Source: Saccharomycopsis fibuligera x Saccharomycopsis cf. fibuligera (Eukaryota > Ascomycota > Saccharomycetes > Ascoideales > Saccharomycopsidaceae). Taken from it: DNA of 64,000 nt. Positions 55,852-64,000 of this stretch are shown here, one piece after another. How positions within the stretch are numbered: position 1 is the first letter of the stretch; every line of letters starts with the position of its first letter. Under the pieces are notes generated by a model. It made no database searches. It saw nothing but the letters and a program-made list of their open reading frames with translations, and was not told where the DNA came from. A program made the position numbers and the translations under genes. The stretch is from positions 1,087,501-1,151,500 of the forward strand of contig CP012819.1 in NCBI GenBank assembly GCA_001936135.1, given 5' to 3'.

Positions 55852-57582
55852 ATGGCGAACAAAAGAAGAGCAAAGAAATACAAAGTTCCATATAAAAAGT
55901 ATGGGCCAAATGGGATCATTTCGACAAAAGTATCGGCAAACGAATTTAAGCAACAGAATAGCTCTTTGAGCAGTAGCAGCAGTTATTACAGATCGAGAAG
56001 AGATGAAGATGACGACCCTTTTTACACATATTCGTATGGTAGACTGAATCAAAAAGACAATCAAGATTACTATGGCTTTGAACGCGCTACGCATAAAAGA
56101 CCAATTACTGACGAGAAGGGTTCATATACTATTGCTAAAGATCAGCCCATGCTACTACCAGCGGAAATTTTTGAAATCATACTCAAACAAGTAGCATATC
56201 CAAATGGCTTGAATTTAAAGTTTTTTCTCGTATCAAAACTTTTCTATCAATTATGCTTAAAGCTACTTTATAGTGCGCCTCGATTGAACTCCCGCAATTT
56301 CAATAAATTTGTTGATTCCATGACCAATTCATCATTAGTCAGCTACTTGAACTACCAAATAACGGAGAAGTATTTTATTGAGAATTTTGAGAAGGGAGCA
56401 ACTCATTCCCTCAATATGAAACGAAACTTAAAATACTCCAAAACCCCATTAGTGAGGTCTCTTGATCTAACAAATATTGTTCAAGCAGGTAAAAATTCCA
56501 ACATTACCAAGATCTTAAGACGGTGCTCACCATCTTTGACAGAAATTGTTGCTCCACAAACTAGTTTTGGGCTTACTTCACTCAGTATTTTGAAAATGTG
56601 TCAGAACTTGGTCATTTTAGATTTGTCTTTGGTCTCAGAAACCGTTAACTTAATTGATTTGTTCAATTCCATAAAGGGCTTGGATTTCTTAAAAGTGCTC
56701 AAATTCCCTAGATCGTCAATAAATTGTAATCTTGAAAACCAAGTGTTTGATGAAATTGATTCTCATGAAAAGGCATTTCAATGGCCAAAAAATCTACAGC
56801 ATTTGAAAATTAGTGGTGGCATCACGAATGAATTTTTAATGGATTTGAAATTCCCCAAAACCTTGAATACATTGGAATTTCAATATTGCCCATTGCTCAA
56901 CGATTATGCAATTTACTATTTACTTACAAAAGTGGGTTACAATATAAGTTCATTATCAATAATATATCCAATGCCGGGTTTGAAAGAAAACTCGTTAGAC
57001 TTAGTTTTTAAGTATTGTCCATTTCTTATCAACTTGGATATTTTTGTTGACTATATTTCTCAATGGTGTTTTAATGACGTGAATTTACCGTGGATAGTAA
57101 ACGCCAAATATTTACCAGATTATAAGCCTGATACATATAGAGAAAACGTGCTATCAAGAGATGGCGGCATAGGTAATAGCTGGCAACGTGTACCCAGCAA
57201 GTATAAATTTGATGATGATTTACCAGATGAAGATTCATCAAAAGATCTTATCATTTCAACCACAGTTAATCATTTTGGTGACTATGATGATGAAGATATT
57301 GAAATGAATGACAGCTTTGAACAATATAGTAGCAAATATGAAGGTTTGTGCAGTTTAAGACAGTTGAGATCATTATATTTGGGGTCTTCGGGGACTTTAG
57401 GACAAGCGAATAAAATTCATCCTGATGATTTGATTATTGCGTTAGCTGAAAGTAGATTGCCTAATCTCAAATATTTGAATATCTCTAATAGGGTTGGCTG
57501 GAATGCTGGAGATGAAGCAATGACTCAGTTGATTGACTTGTTTTCTGATTTGAATGACGGTTCAGTTTATATGTGTCCATGA
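55852..57582 (+). CDS. F-box/leucine-rich-repeat-like protein
   Basis: A 576-residue protein with a probable F-box at about residues 100-145 (LPAEIFEIILKQVAYP, then FFLVSKLFYQLCLKLLY) and a region of irregular leucine-rich repeats after it (ILDLSLVSETVNLIDLF, LQHLKISGG, LNTLEFQYCPLL, LKYLNISNR). This layout fits a substrate receptor of an SCF ubiquitin ligase, with the F-box binding Skp1 and the repeats binding the target. The N terminus is basic (ANKRRAKKYK), suggesting nuclear import. Yeast Das1/YLR352W-type proteins are possible relatives, but I cannot name the ortholog. An acidic insert lies near 440-485. Confidence 0.8.
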   Translation: MANKRRAKKYKVPYKKYGPNGIISTKVSANEFKQQNSSLSSSSSYYRSRRDEDDDPFYTYSYGRLNQKDNQDYYGFERATHKRPITDEKGSYTIAKDQPMLLPAEIFEIILKQVAYPNGLNLKFFLVSKLFYQLCLKLLYSAPRLNSRNFNKFVDSMTNSSLVSYLNYQITEKYFIENFEKGATHSLNMKRNLKYSKTPLVRSLDLTNIVQAGKNSNITKILRRCSPSLTEIVAPQTSFGLTSLSILKMCQNLVILDLSLVSETVNLIDLFNSIKGLDFLKVLKFPRSSINCNLENQVFDEIDSHEKAFQWPKNLQHLKISGGITNEFLMDLKFPKTLNTLEFQYCPLLNDYAIYYLLTKVGYNISSLSIIYPMPGLKENSLDLVFKYCPFLINLDIFVDYISQWCFNDVNLPWIVNAKYLPDYKPDTYRENVLSRDGGIGNSWQRVPSKYKFDDDLPDEDSSKDLIISTTVNHFGDYDDEDIEMNDSFEQYSSKYEGLCSLRQLRSLYLGSSGTLGQANKIHPDDLIIALAESRLPNLKYLNISNRVGWNAGDEAMTQLIDLFSDLNDGSVYMCP

Positions 57583-57589
57583 TTTTAAT

Positions 57590-57623
57590 GGTTGAGGTTT
57601 AGGTTTAGGTTTAAGTTTAGGTA
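57590..57623. repeat. GGTTTA tandem repeat just after a stop codon
   Basis: GGTTGA, three GGTTTA units, AGTTTA and GGTAAT start eight bases after the F-box gene stop. It resembles a telomere-type repeat only superficially; CTG-clade telomeres have longer units. Confidence 0.85.
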
Positions 57624-57736
57624 ATTTGTTATTAACTATGAAATAATCGCAATGGTACAAAGCAAAATGACTGAAAATGCTACAATTTATACTATAGAAT
57701 GATACAAGTTTACATCGTTTGATGTGTTGTATTCAA

Positions 57737-57777
<41 letters not shown>

Positions 57778-58217
57778 ATTGAATTTTTATGACCTCTTGA
57801 TTTTGATGTTAGCACTATATTACTTCAAGTCAGTCGGATAATCTATACAAATCAATTTTTTGTAGCCTTTAGTTTATCACTTCGCATTTATAGTGTACTT
57901 TCTATTTATGCTACATCTTTACAGAAAAAAAAAAATAAATTGCTTACGTAGAACACGATGTTACTATTGAATGTGTTAATATATACTATAATACAATGCT
58001 TGATATTTATAATTTGTGAGAATCTATGGAAACAGAGAAGCAAAAAAGAAAAAATAATAACAATAAAAAAAAAAAAAACAAATTCAAAAACCGAAAAACA
58101 ATGAGAAATTAATAAACAGCTTTTCTATTCATAAGTAAGCGCAAAACCAGCAAAAGCAATGTCTCATAGATCATAGATCATATATCACGGATCATGTGTC
58201 AATGACAAACATCATGT
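57624..58217. other. Convergent 3' spacer
   Basis: About 600 bp of AT-rich DNA between the convergent F-box and permease genes, with a T36 run (57739-57774) and an ATAGATCAT repeat near 58165-58195. Nothing else is seen. Confidence 0.6.
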
Positions 58218-60119
58218 TCATGGATTATCATCCTCAATTTTACTTTTATTTTCATTTTTATGCTCACTGATACTTTGAATTTCGAAATGGTTACGGGGCG
58301 CAGTTCCGGTTTCATTTTCAATATCTGGAGTATTCCCAAGCAACATAATATCGTCGTTCTCATCTTCGTGTTTACTTTGAATCAGGGAAGATGGACTAGT
58401 CGTACTGGTCAAATTAACTTTAGACTCTGTTGCAGTATGAGGCACAGCACTATTTTCTCCAAGCCTCGTATATACTACATTTCCATTATTACTGCTACCG
58501 CTATTATTATTCATTTCGATACTAAAACTTTCATCAATTTCTGGTCCCAGAAAATGTTTTTGGCCAAAGACGAACCAAAGAATAGTGACAATAATTACCT
58601 CAATTACAAAAAGTGCGCTTGTGTAATTCATCGTCACTGAGTTGACTTTCATATCAATAGGGCACGAAAATATAAAAAGCATTAAGAAGCACCAAAGAAC
58701 AGATATTATATTGAAAAAATATCCAAAAACTTTTTTCAATTTGAAGGGGCTGCCTTTGAGTTTTCTTCTGCGATTAATTATTGACAAGCAAATAGGAACC
58801 AAATTAGAAATTGCAAGAGACACTACGCTGGTGCCCATAAATGAGTATAACAAACTTTGTGAAATCAAGGTAAATAAACCCATTAATGCTAGCCATCCGC
58901 CTGTTAAATAAATGGCATTATTTGGAATCTTGTTCAAGTTTGCATCAGAATCCACATGTGTCCATAGATGAGAATACGGTAAGCCATTATCTCTAGCAAT
59001 TGAATATATGGATCTGCTGCTGATAGTATAAATCCCAATACTGCCAAAAAAAATTGTACCGCATAGTAGTATTACAAACAACATACTAATGATTAGTGAT
59101 TTGGAACTAGCCCTGAATATGATCTCAATTGGTAAAATATTAGCTTCAACGTCTAATAAGACATCTAGTTCCGGAGTGCATGCTAAAATTGGTAGTATGA
59201 ATATAACCCCCGTGATGCCAGCCACCAAAACTGACAATACCATTCCCCTTGGAATTGTCTTTTCGGGAGTTTTCACTTCATCTGTCATTGATGGAATCAC
59301 TCCGTATCCTTGAAACGTGAATGCTGATTGCTGCATACCAATTAAAAAGGCCAAGGCTCCTGGCCAGCCTGATCTTGGTCTTTCAAAAGTTGTTAACACC
59401 GCTTTCAAATCATTGAATTTGTCGGAGAATATGAGTAGCAAAATATCGATAATTAACACGGTGTAAATAGTCCAGTGTATAGATACCTTGTTTATTGTGT
59501 CTAGGAAATTAGCACACTTGACATTGATCAAAAGACAAGCAGCGACAAATAGCAAATATACAATCAAGGTTATGTATGAATGAGGGTGATACGTTGTGTC
59601 AGCAATGCCAAATATTGATAAGAAGAATTGTGCCCCAGAAAACATTATGGCTGTAGCCATTGTCAAGTTGCCAATAATGAGAAACCAGCCAACATACCAA
59701 CTAGTCAAACAATTGAAATTTTCTATACGTTTTACTCTCCTAGGTGCAAAAATATAAGACCAATGATACACACCACCATTAGTAGGATACTTCCCACTCA
59801 TTTCACTTAAGGATGTGGTCACCATTAAGCTCAACAAGCACACGATAATCCATCCCCAAAAAATAGTGACCCCACCACCATTAATGAGGCCAACGATCAT
59901 AGTGGTGGAGATGCCCAAAGGCACGCTCATGACAGAGACGCTCAATCCCAATATGGAACTTACTGAGAGTTTCCGCGAAAGTTCTTGTTTATATTTGAAG
60001 TGCTCAATAGTTTCAATTCTATCATCTTCGTCATCTGAGTCATGGAATACATTGTGGATGAGCTCTCGTGGACTGGTAGGAAGAAGGGTTGAGGGAGGCA
60101 CTTGGAGAACAGTTTGCAT
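58218..60119 (-). CDS. APC-family permease, Tpo5/Uga4/Bio5 type
   Basis: A 633-residue amino acid/polyamine/choline transporter of the fungal group with Uga4 (GABA), Bio5 (KAPA) and Tpo5 (polyamines). A cytosolic N terminus of about 70 residues precedes twelve hydrophobic segments. The first helix region LSVSSILGLSVSVMSVPLG and the segment LSEMSGKYPTNGGVYHWSYIFAP match the group, as does the GYGVIPSMTDEVKTPEKTIPRGM region between helices 6 and 8. The C-terminal 120 residues are Ser/Asn/Asp-rich and cytosolic. The length is near yeast Tpo5 (618). Substrate is not decidable by eye; Tpo5-like polyamine transport is a reasonable guess. Confidence 0.87.
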   Translation of the reverse strand: MQTVLQVPPSTLLPTSPRELIHNVFHDSDDEDDRIETIEHFKYKQELSRKLSVSSILGLSVSVMSVPLGISTTMIVGLINGGGVTIFWGWIIVCLLSLMVTTSLSEMSGKYPTNGGVYHWSYIFAPRRVKRIENFNCLTSWYVGWFLIIGNLTMATAIMFSGAQFFLSIFGIADTTYHPHSYITLIVYLLFVAACLLINVKCANFLDTINKVSIHWTIYTVLIIDILLLIFSDKFNDLKAVLTTFERPRSGWPGALAFLIGMQQSAFTFQGYGVIPSMTDEVKTPEKTIPRGMVLSVLVAGITGVIFILPILACTPELDVLLDVEANILPIEIIFRASSKSLIISMLFVILLCGTIFFGSIGIYTISSRSIYSIARDNGLPYSHLWTHVDSDANLNKIPNNAIYLTGGWLALMGLFTLISQSLLYSFMGTSVVSLAISNLVPICLSIINRRRKLKGSPFKLKKVFGYFFNIISVLWCFLMLFIFSCPIDMKVNSVTMNYTSALFVIEVIIVTILWFVFGQKHFLGPEIDESFSIEMNNNSGSSNNGNVVYTRLGENSAVPHTATESKVNLTSTTSPSSLIQSKHEDENDDIMLLGNTPDIENETGTAPRNHFEIQSISEHKNENKSKIEDDNP

Positions 60120-60417
60120 AGTGGAAGACTTTACTTGTCTTCCTTTTTTTGGTCTACTATGTCAGCTTGTGATTCTCTATGGGTTCAGAGATTTGTTAAA
60201 AACGGATTTCTGTATCTCCCTCATATGATCTTGCTTTCACAAGGCCTTTGTGTTGTGGTGCGTAGACGACTTCGGCTGAATAGATTTTGAAAACTATGTT
60301 TATTTTATTTTTTTTCCTCTGCGTTTTCCGTCTTTCAGATCTTCGATATTGCGCACGGTCCTATAGGAGGAGAGAAGCTGCAGAGTAACAGTAATTGATG
60401 TAAATTCAATAATCTCT

Positions 60418-60453
<36 letters not shown>

Positions 60454-60692
60454 AAATAATATATTTAAGGTTACAATATAGGCCAAGATGATGTAGCATG
60501 CCTACATACATACGTAAATACATAACGAAATCATGGGCTTAAGAATTTAATCACAAAGCAGAAAAAAACTAAACAAAAACGAATAAACAAAAGTTTAACT
60601 AGACATTATAAGACAGAAAAGGACAAAAATAGTAGTAAGGAAAAAATTACAGAAAGGAAGGGATACCAGGTTTAAGGAAAATATAAAAACAT
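60120..60692. other. Spacer between permease gene and SWI3
   Basis: About 570 bp on the same strand as both neighbours, with an A31 run (60419-60449). It should contain the permease promoter and the SWI3 terminator. Confidence 0.6.
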
Positions 60693-63600
60693 TCAACCAG
60701 CCCAGAACTTATACAAATGAGGGGCTTCCGTACTGATAGGTTTAATATCTTCTGCTTCTTCACTATGTGCCTTAGTAGCTTCCCCATCAACAACAGTAGC
60801 TGCATCATGCAATGATTCGTTATTGAATAAAGAATATTTGGAAGACGATTTGAGCAAAGTATTGGACTCAAGTAACAAAGCTTCAATTCTCAGTAATTTG
60901 TCATGCAATTGCTTGGTACTTATTTCGGTACTATCGTTTTGTTGTTGTTGCTGCTGTTGATCTTCTTGTGATTTCTCTTCACCATTTGGAATCTCGCCAT
61001 TAGCAAAAGTGGGTAATGAAGCTTCTTGCTTGATGTTTTTTATTATGTCTGTCAACTCGCCATAAGTAGTCTGGAAATTATTTCGTATACTTCTTTGTAA
61101 TTTACTGAAGCTAAGTCTTTCCAAAAGAATTTCCTCTTGCAATGAAGCCAACGTTTTTTTTTGTAATTCGAGGTCTAGTTCCCCTGCTGAAAGTCTGTCG
61201 AGCTTCAAGTTGACTTTATCCAATTGCTGGTTGATTAATACAGAAACTAGTTGATTCAATTGTTTCTCCTCATATTTAGAAAACAAATATGACCTGCCTG
61301 CCATCGAGGCTATAGCTGTGGAGATACCTCTTTTAAGACTCTCATTTGACGATAATGGCGCTTTATCTTCAGAGCCATGTTTCGGTACAGTGAGTTCAAG
61401 GGCAGATGTATCTTCCTCATCTTTCATCTCCATGTCTTCTTTTTCGGTATTGTCGTTTCTATCCTTAGCCGCCTGATCTGCAGATTCTGCTTTACCATCA
61501 GTTTTCTGCTGTTGTGCAGATATAACATTCTTCTCTTGCTCAGTTATTTCATTCTTAAGTTTTTGTAAATATTTTTCATCAATTTTTTTGATAGCTCTAT
61601 CAGCAGATTCAGCAACAACTTCCTTATCCACTAAGCTTGTCAAAAATGCTATAGTTGATATCACTGGATTATCTGCTTTGGAGTATGGAAAATGGGGAGC
61701 AAATTTCAAAGGTCCTAATAGATCTTTCCCATCTTTTTCCAATGGTTCCAAGAAAGAATCTTCAATGGGTAATTGAAGGAATCTAGCAATACATTGTTCT
61801 GGTGTCTTGGTACCCACAAAAGATGCAATAGCATACCAATCAAGTTTACTATCATCCGCGGTGCTAGATCCAGATTGATTATCCTGAAGTGCAACTAAGA
61901 GCTTCTTGAGCTCTAATGATGACCAATCTGAATTATAGTCGCTTTTCAAAATTTTTTGTCTTTTTTGTGGCTTACCAGCATCTCCATTAGTTTGTGACTT
62001 ATCTAAAGTTTTCTCTTCTGCATCTCCATTTGCTGCCGCTGGATCCCGTTTATGCTCAACTCCAACAAGCTCCTTTATCTTTTTCACTTTATCTTTCTCT
62101 GAAGGTAATGTATAACTTTCGAAAGGAAACAACCCTCGTGGATAGTCGTAATTTATTTTCGGATTTGCAATCTGTGGGGGTTCAACGTTATGAACTTTAT
62201 GTTCAGCATTAACCTGGTAGTTGATTATGCCCCATTTATTCAAAAATCTATGGATTCTCAATAGTGCACCAACATCACCGGCCAAATTTCGTCTGACCGC
62301 AGTCAAAGTTAAGTATTCATTAGGGTTAAGCCTATAAGTATTGACCATAAAATTTCTATAATTAAAATAAATGAGAGGCGTTTTTGATTTGTTTGACAGA
62401 TTGAAGAACTCAGGCAACGAACGTATTTCTATAGCGTTGATTTTTTTCTGTGAAAACCATGACGCATATGATGGAAGAACAATTTTATGCAATTGTGGAA
62501 TGTTGTCGATATCCTGCTCTTTGCTTTCTTCTCCTTCAATCCCTTTTTGCACTGCCCTGGTGGCATTTTCACTCACTTCTGATTTGGCTTCCTGCTTATC
62601 TTCACCATTGGCAGCATCTTTATCTACCTCCATAGCAGTGTTTTTTTGTTCACTTGGAGTCGCGGCAGCCGAAGGAGGAGAAGCCACAGATTTTGTATCA
62701 GCTTCCACAGGTTTTACAGGTTCAAAAGGTTTGACTTCGTCATCTTTGGATGCCGCTTCGAAATTGAAACCTTTAAGAGAAATACTTTCACCATCTTTCA
62801 CATCGTTCTCACTTTTATTCTCTTCTTTCTCACTTTTATTCTCTTCTGTAGATAGAACATCTTTCATAACGGCATCCTCAGGTTGCTGCTCGACAGCAGA
62901 TACATCGGACTGTGCAGGTTGCTGTTCAGTTTCAAATTTTTGTTGTGTTTCTAGCTCTTGGTCCTGCTCAACAGCATCTTGCATTGCAGCAGTGGAAGTT
63001 TTTCTTTCCAACAGTTCACTTGGCATTTGTGCTTCAGGGGCTTTAGCATCCAGTTCCGAAATAGCTGTTTGCTTATCTGATATAAATGCTTCTGAAGTAC
63101 TAGAAGCATCACCAGTTTCTGATACAATATTATTAGAATCAACAGACTTTTCAGCACTTTTTGTATTATGCGGATAAGTTTCATCCTCCTGGCCAAGAGA
63201 GAAATTTCGCTCAGTGTTCTGCGCATTACCGCTAAATTGCTCTTCATTATTCTCTTTTTCGGGTTCCTTATCAACCTTATCATCTTCGTTAATTACACTT
63301 TTTTTTTGGTCTGCGCCCATAGTATTCTGTGAATTTTGCTCGCTGTCATTATTGTGTGCCTCATCATAAGTTGGCGGTGGTGATGTGTTTGTTTGTTTTT
63401 CTTGTGTTTCTAATTGTGCACCGTTAGTATCATTTGATATCAGAGTCTCAGACACAGGAATTTCAGTTGATACTTCATTTTGGGTTTCAGATTGGTTTCC
63501 AATAGATTCACCAGCTAAGGGGTCGCTTGGCTGCGTTGAACCATCTTTATCAACAATATTAAAACTCGATGATTGCGGCAGATCAGCTCCAGGTGATGGC

Positions 63601-63722
63601 TGGTCAGCCGGCCGCATTGGTGAAGTAGCAGTGTCGGCATTCGTGTTGGAACTTGTCTCTGTGTTGTCGACAATTGCAGATTGCTGCTCTGGAGCATCAC
63701 CGGAAATATTATGGTCACTCAT
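60693..63722 (-). CDS. SWI3: SWI/SNF chromatin-remodelling subunit Swi3
   Basis: A 1009-residue ortholog of Swi3, a core scaffold subunit of SWI/SNF. The acidic Ser/Glu/Asp-rich N-terminal 400 residues are disordered. The SWIRM domain spans about 411-506 (IVLPSYASWFS to HRFLNKWGIINYQVN). The SANT domain spans about 596-651 (DWSSLELKKLLVAL, then WYAIASFVGTKTPEQCIARFLQL). A Lys/Glu-rich linker and a C-terminal coiled coil (about 845-950, with ELDLELQKKTLASLQEEILLE) mediate dimerisation. Length and the acidic N terminus favour Swi3 over the shorter Rsc8. The frame extends to 63794 through TTG; the ATG at 63722 is the start. A short Gln run lies near the C terminus. Confidence 0.93.
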   Translation of the reverse strand: MSDHNISGDAPEQQSAIVDNTETSSNTNADTATSPMRPADQPSPGADLPQSSSFNIVDKDGSTQPSDPLAGESIGNQSETQNEVSTEIPVSETLISNDTNGAQLETQEKQTNTSPPPTYDEAHNNDSEQNSQNTMGADQKKSVINEDDKVDKEPEKENNEEQFSGNAQNTERNFSLGQEDETYPHNTKSAEKSVDSNNIVSETGDASSTSEAFISDKQTAISELDAKAPEAQMPSELLERKTSTAAMQDAVEQDQELETQQKFETEQQPAQSDVSAVEQQPEDAVMKDVLSTEENKSEKEENKSENDVKDGESISLKGFNFEAASKDDEVKPFEPVKPVEADTKSVASPPSAAATPSEQKNTAMEVDKDAANGEDKQEAKSEVSENATRAVQKGIEGEESKEQDIDNIPQLHKIVLPSYASWFSQKKINAIEIRSLPEFFNLSNKSKTPLIYFNYRNFMVNTYRLNPNEYLTLTAVRRNLAGDVGALLRIHRFLNKWGIINYQVNAEHKVHNVEPPQIANPKINYDYPRGLFPFESYTLPSEKDKVKKIKELVGVEHKRDPAAANGDAEEKTLDKSQTNGDAGKPQKRQKILKSDYNSDWSSLELKKLLVALQDNQSGSSTADDSKLDWYAIASFVGTKTPEQCIARFLQLPIEDSFLEPLEKDGKDLLGPLKFAPHFPYSKADNPVISTIAFLTSLVDKEVVAESADRAIKKIDEKYLQKLKNEITEQEKNVISAQQQKTDGKAESADQAAKDRNDNTEKEDMEMKDEEDTSALELTVPKHGSEDKAPLSSNESLKRGISTAIASMAGRSYLFSKYEEKQLNQLVSVLINQQLDKVNLKLDRLSAGELDLELQKKTLASLQEEILLERLSFSKLQRSIRNNFQTTYGELTDIIKNIKQEASLPTFANGEIPNGEEKSQEDQQQQQQQNDSTEISTKQLHDKLLRIEALLLESNTLLKSSSKYSLFNNESLHDAATVVDGEATKAHSEEAEDIKPISTEAPHLYKFWAG

Positions 63723-64000
63723 AGTGGCAAGCTGGCTTGAAGACGCGCTGTCAGAGTTGATTGTCGACAGATGACAATTGCTGGTAGATTGCAAATTTCA
63801 GATAGCCAGCTACAAGCCTTCTCTGGCCAAACAATAATGCTGGAGCGCGACTATTTTATTTTTATTTTTATTTTTGTTTTTGTTTCGAGAAAGACAAAAA
63901 GCAGAAGAGAAAGGTGTCTGGCGGGTAACAATGAAATTATTCACACAACTTTAGTATTGTTGCTCAGTGTCAAATGAGATACAAAAAAGAGACTATTGCC
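63723..64000. other. SWI3 upstream region, cut by the window end
   Basis: The promoter side of SWI3, with a TTTTTA-rich stretch near 63855-63885. No other gene start is visible before the edge. Confidence 0.5.

Overview
The window is nuclear DNA of a budding yeast (Saccharomycotina). The evidence is intron-poor compact genes, orthologs of yeast housekeeping genes (GUA1, YTM1, GCD1, GPI3/SPT14, CDC31, RPL3, DAP1, ATG27, AGE2, ATG12, SWI3), AT-rich spacers and yeast-type tRNA genes. Leucine is mostly TTG, and CTG is absent by eye from RPL3, GUA1, GPI3 and YTM1 while appearing in disordered proteins. That pattern fits a CUG-Ser (CTG-clade) yeast such as the Candida/Lodderomyces group. This is inference: no tRNA-Ser(CAG) gene is in the window. 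Several longest open frames begin at non-ATG codons; the starts given here are the first plausible ATG.

Layout. 1-10083: a gene desert holding one C2H2 zinc-finger regulator gene (3023-4243), with many homopolymers and microsatellites. 10084-15000: an orphan gene and two tandem secreted class 3 lipases. 17233-30877: a dense housekeeping block (orphan mitochondrial-type protein, YTM1, a carnosine N-methyltransferase family protein, GUA1, PPT2, a huge Asn-rich protein, GCD1). 32853-34970: an MFS polyamine/drug transporter in large spacers. 37434-49158: a second dense block (ITT1-type RBR ligase, GPI3, CDC31, MRPL40, DAP1, ATG27, RPL3, AGE2). 49159-54526: a gene-poor interval with two tRNA genes, an apparently decayed protein gene and an inverted repeat. 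54527-63722: ATG12, an F-box protein, an APC-type permease and SWI3.

Themes. Six gene pairs are divergent with short shared promoters (orphan/YTM1, methyltransferase/GUA1, PPT2/Asn-rich gene, ITT1/GPI3, DAP1/ATG27, ATG12/F-box). Two autophagy genes (ATG27, ATG12) and two possible polyamine transporters occur. Low-complexity expansion affects both spacers and proteins: at least twelve A/T runs of 25 or more, 56 consecutive AAT codons in one gene and 22 Gln codons inside eIF2B-gamma. I see no clear novel multi-gene system. The best leads are the tRNA-flanked decayed locus with its 18-bp inverted repeat, the oligo(A) tract touching the zinc-finger gene start, and a Rap1-type site upstream of RPL3.
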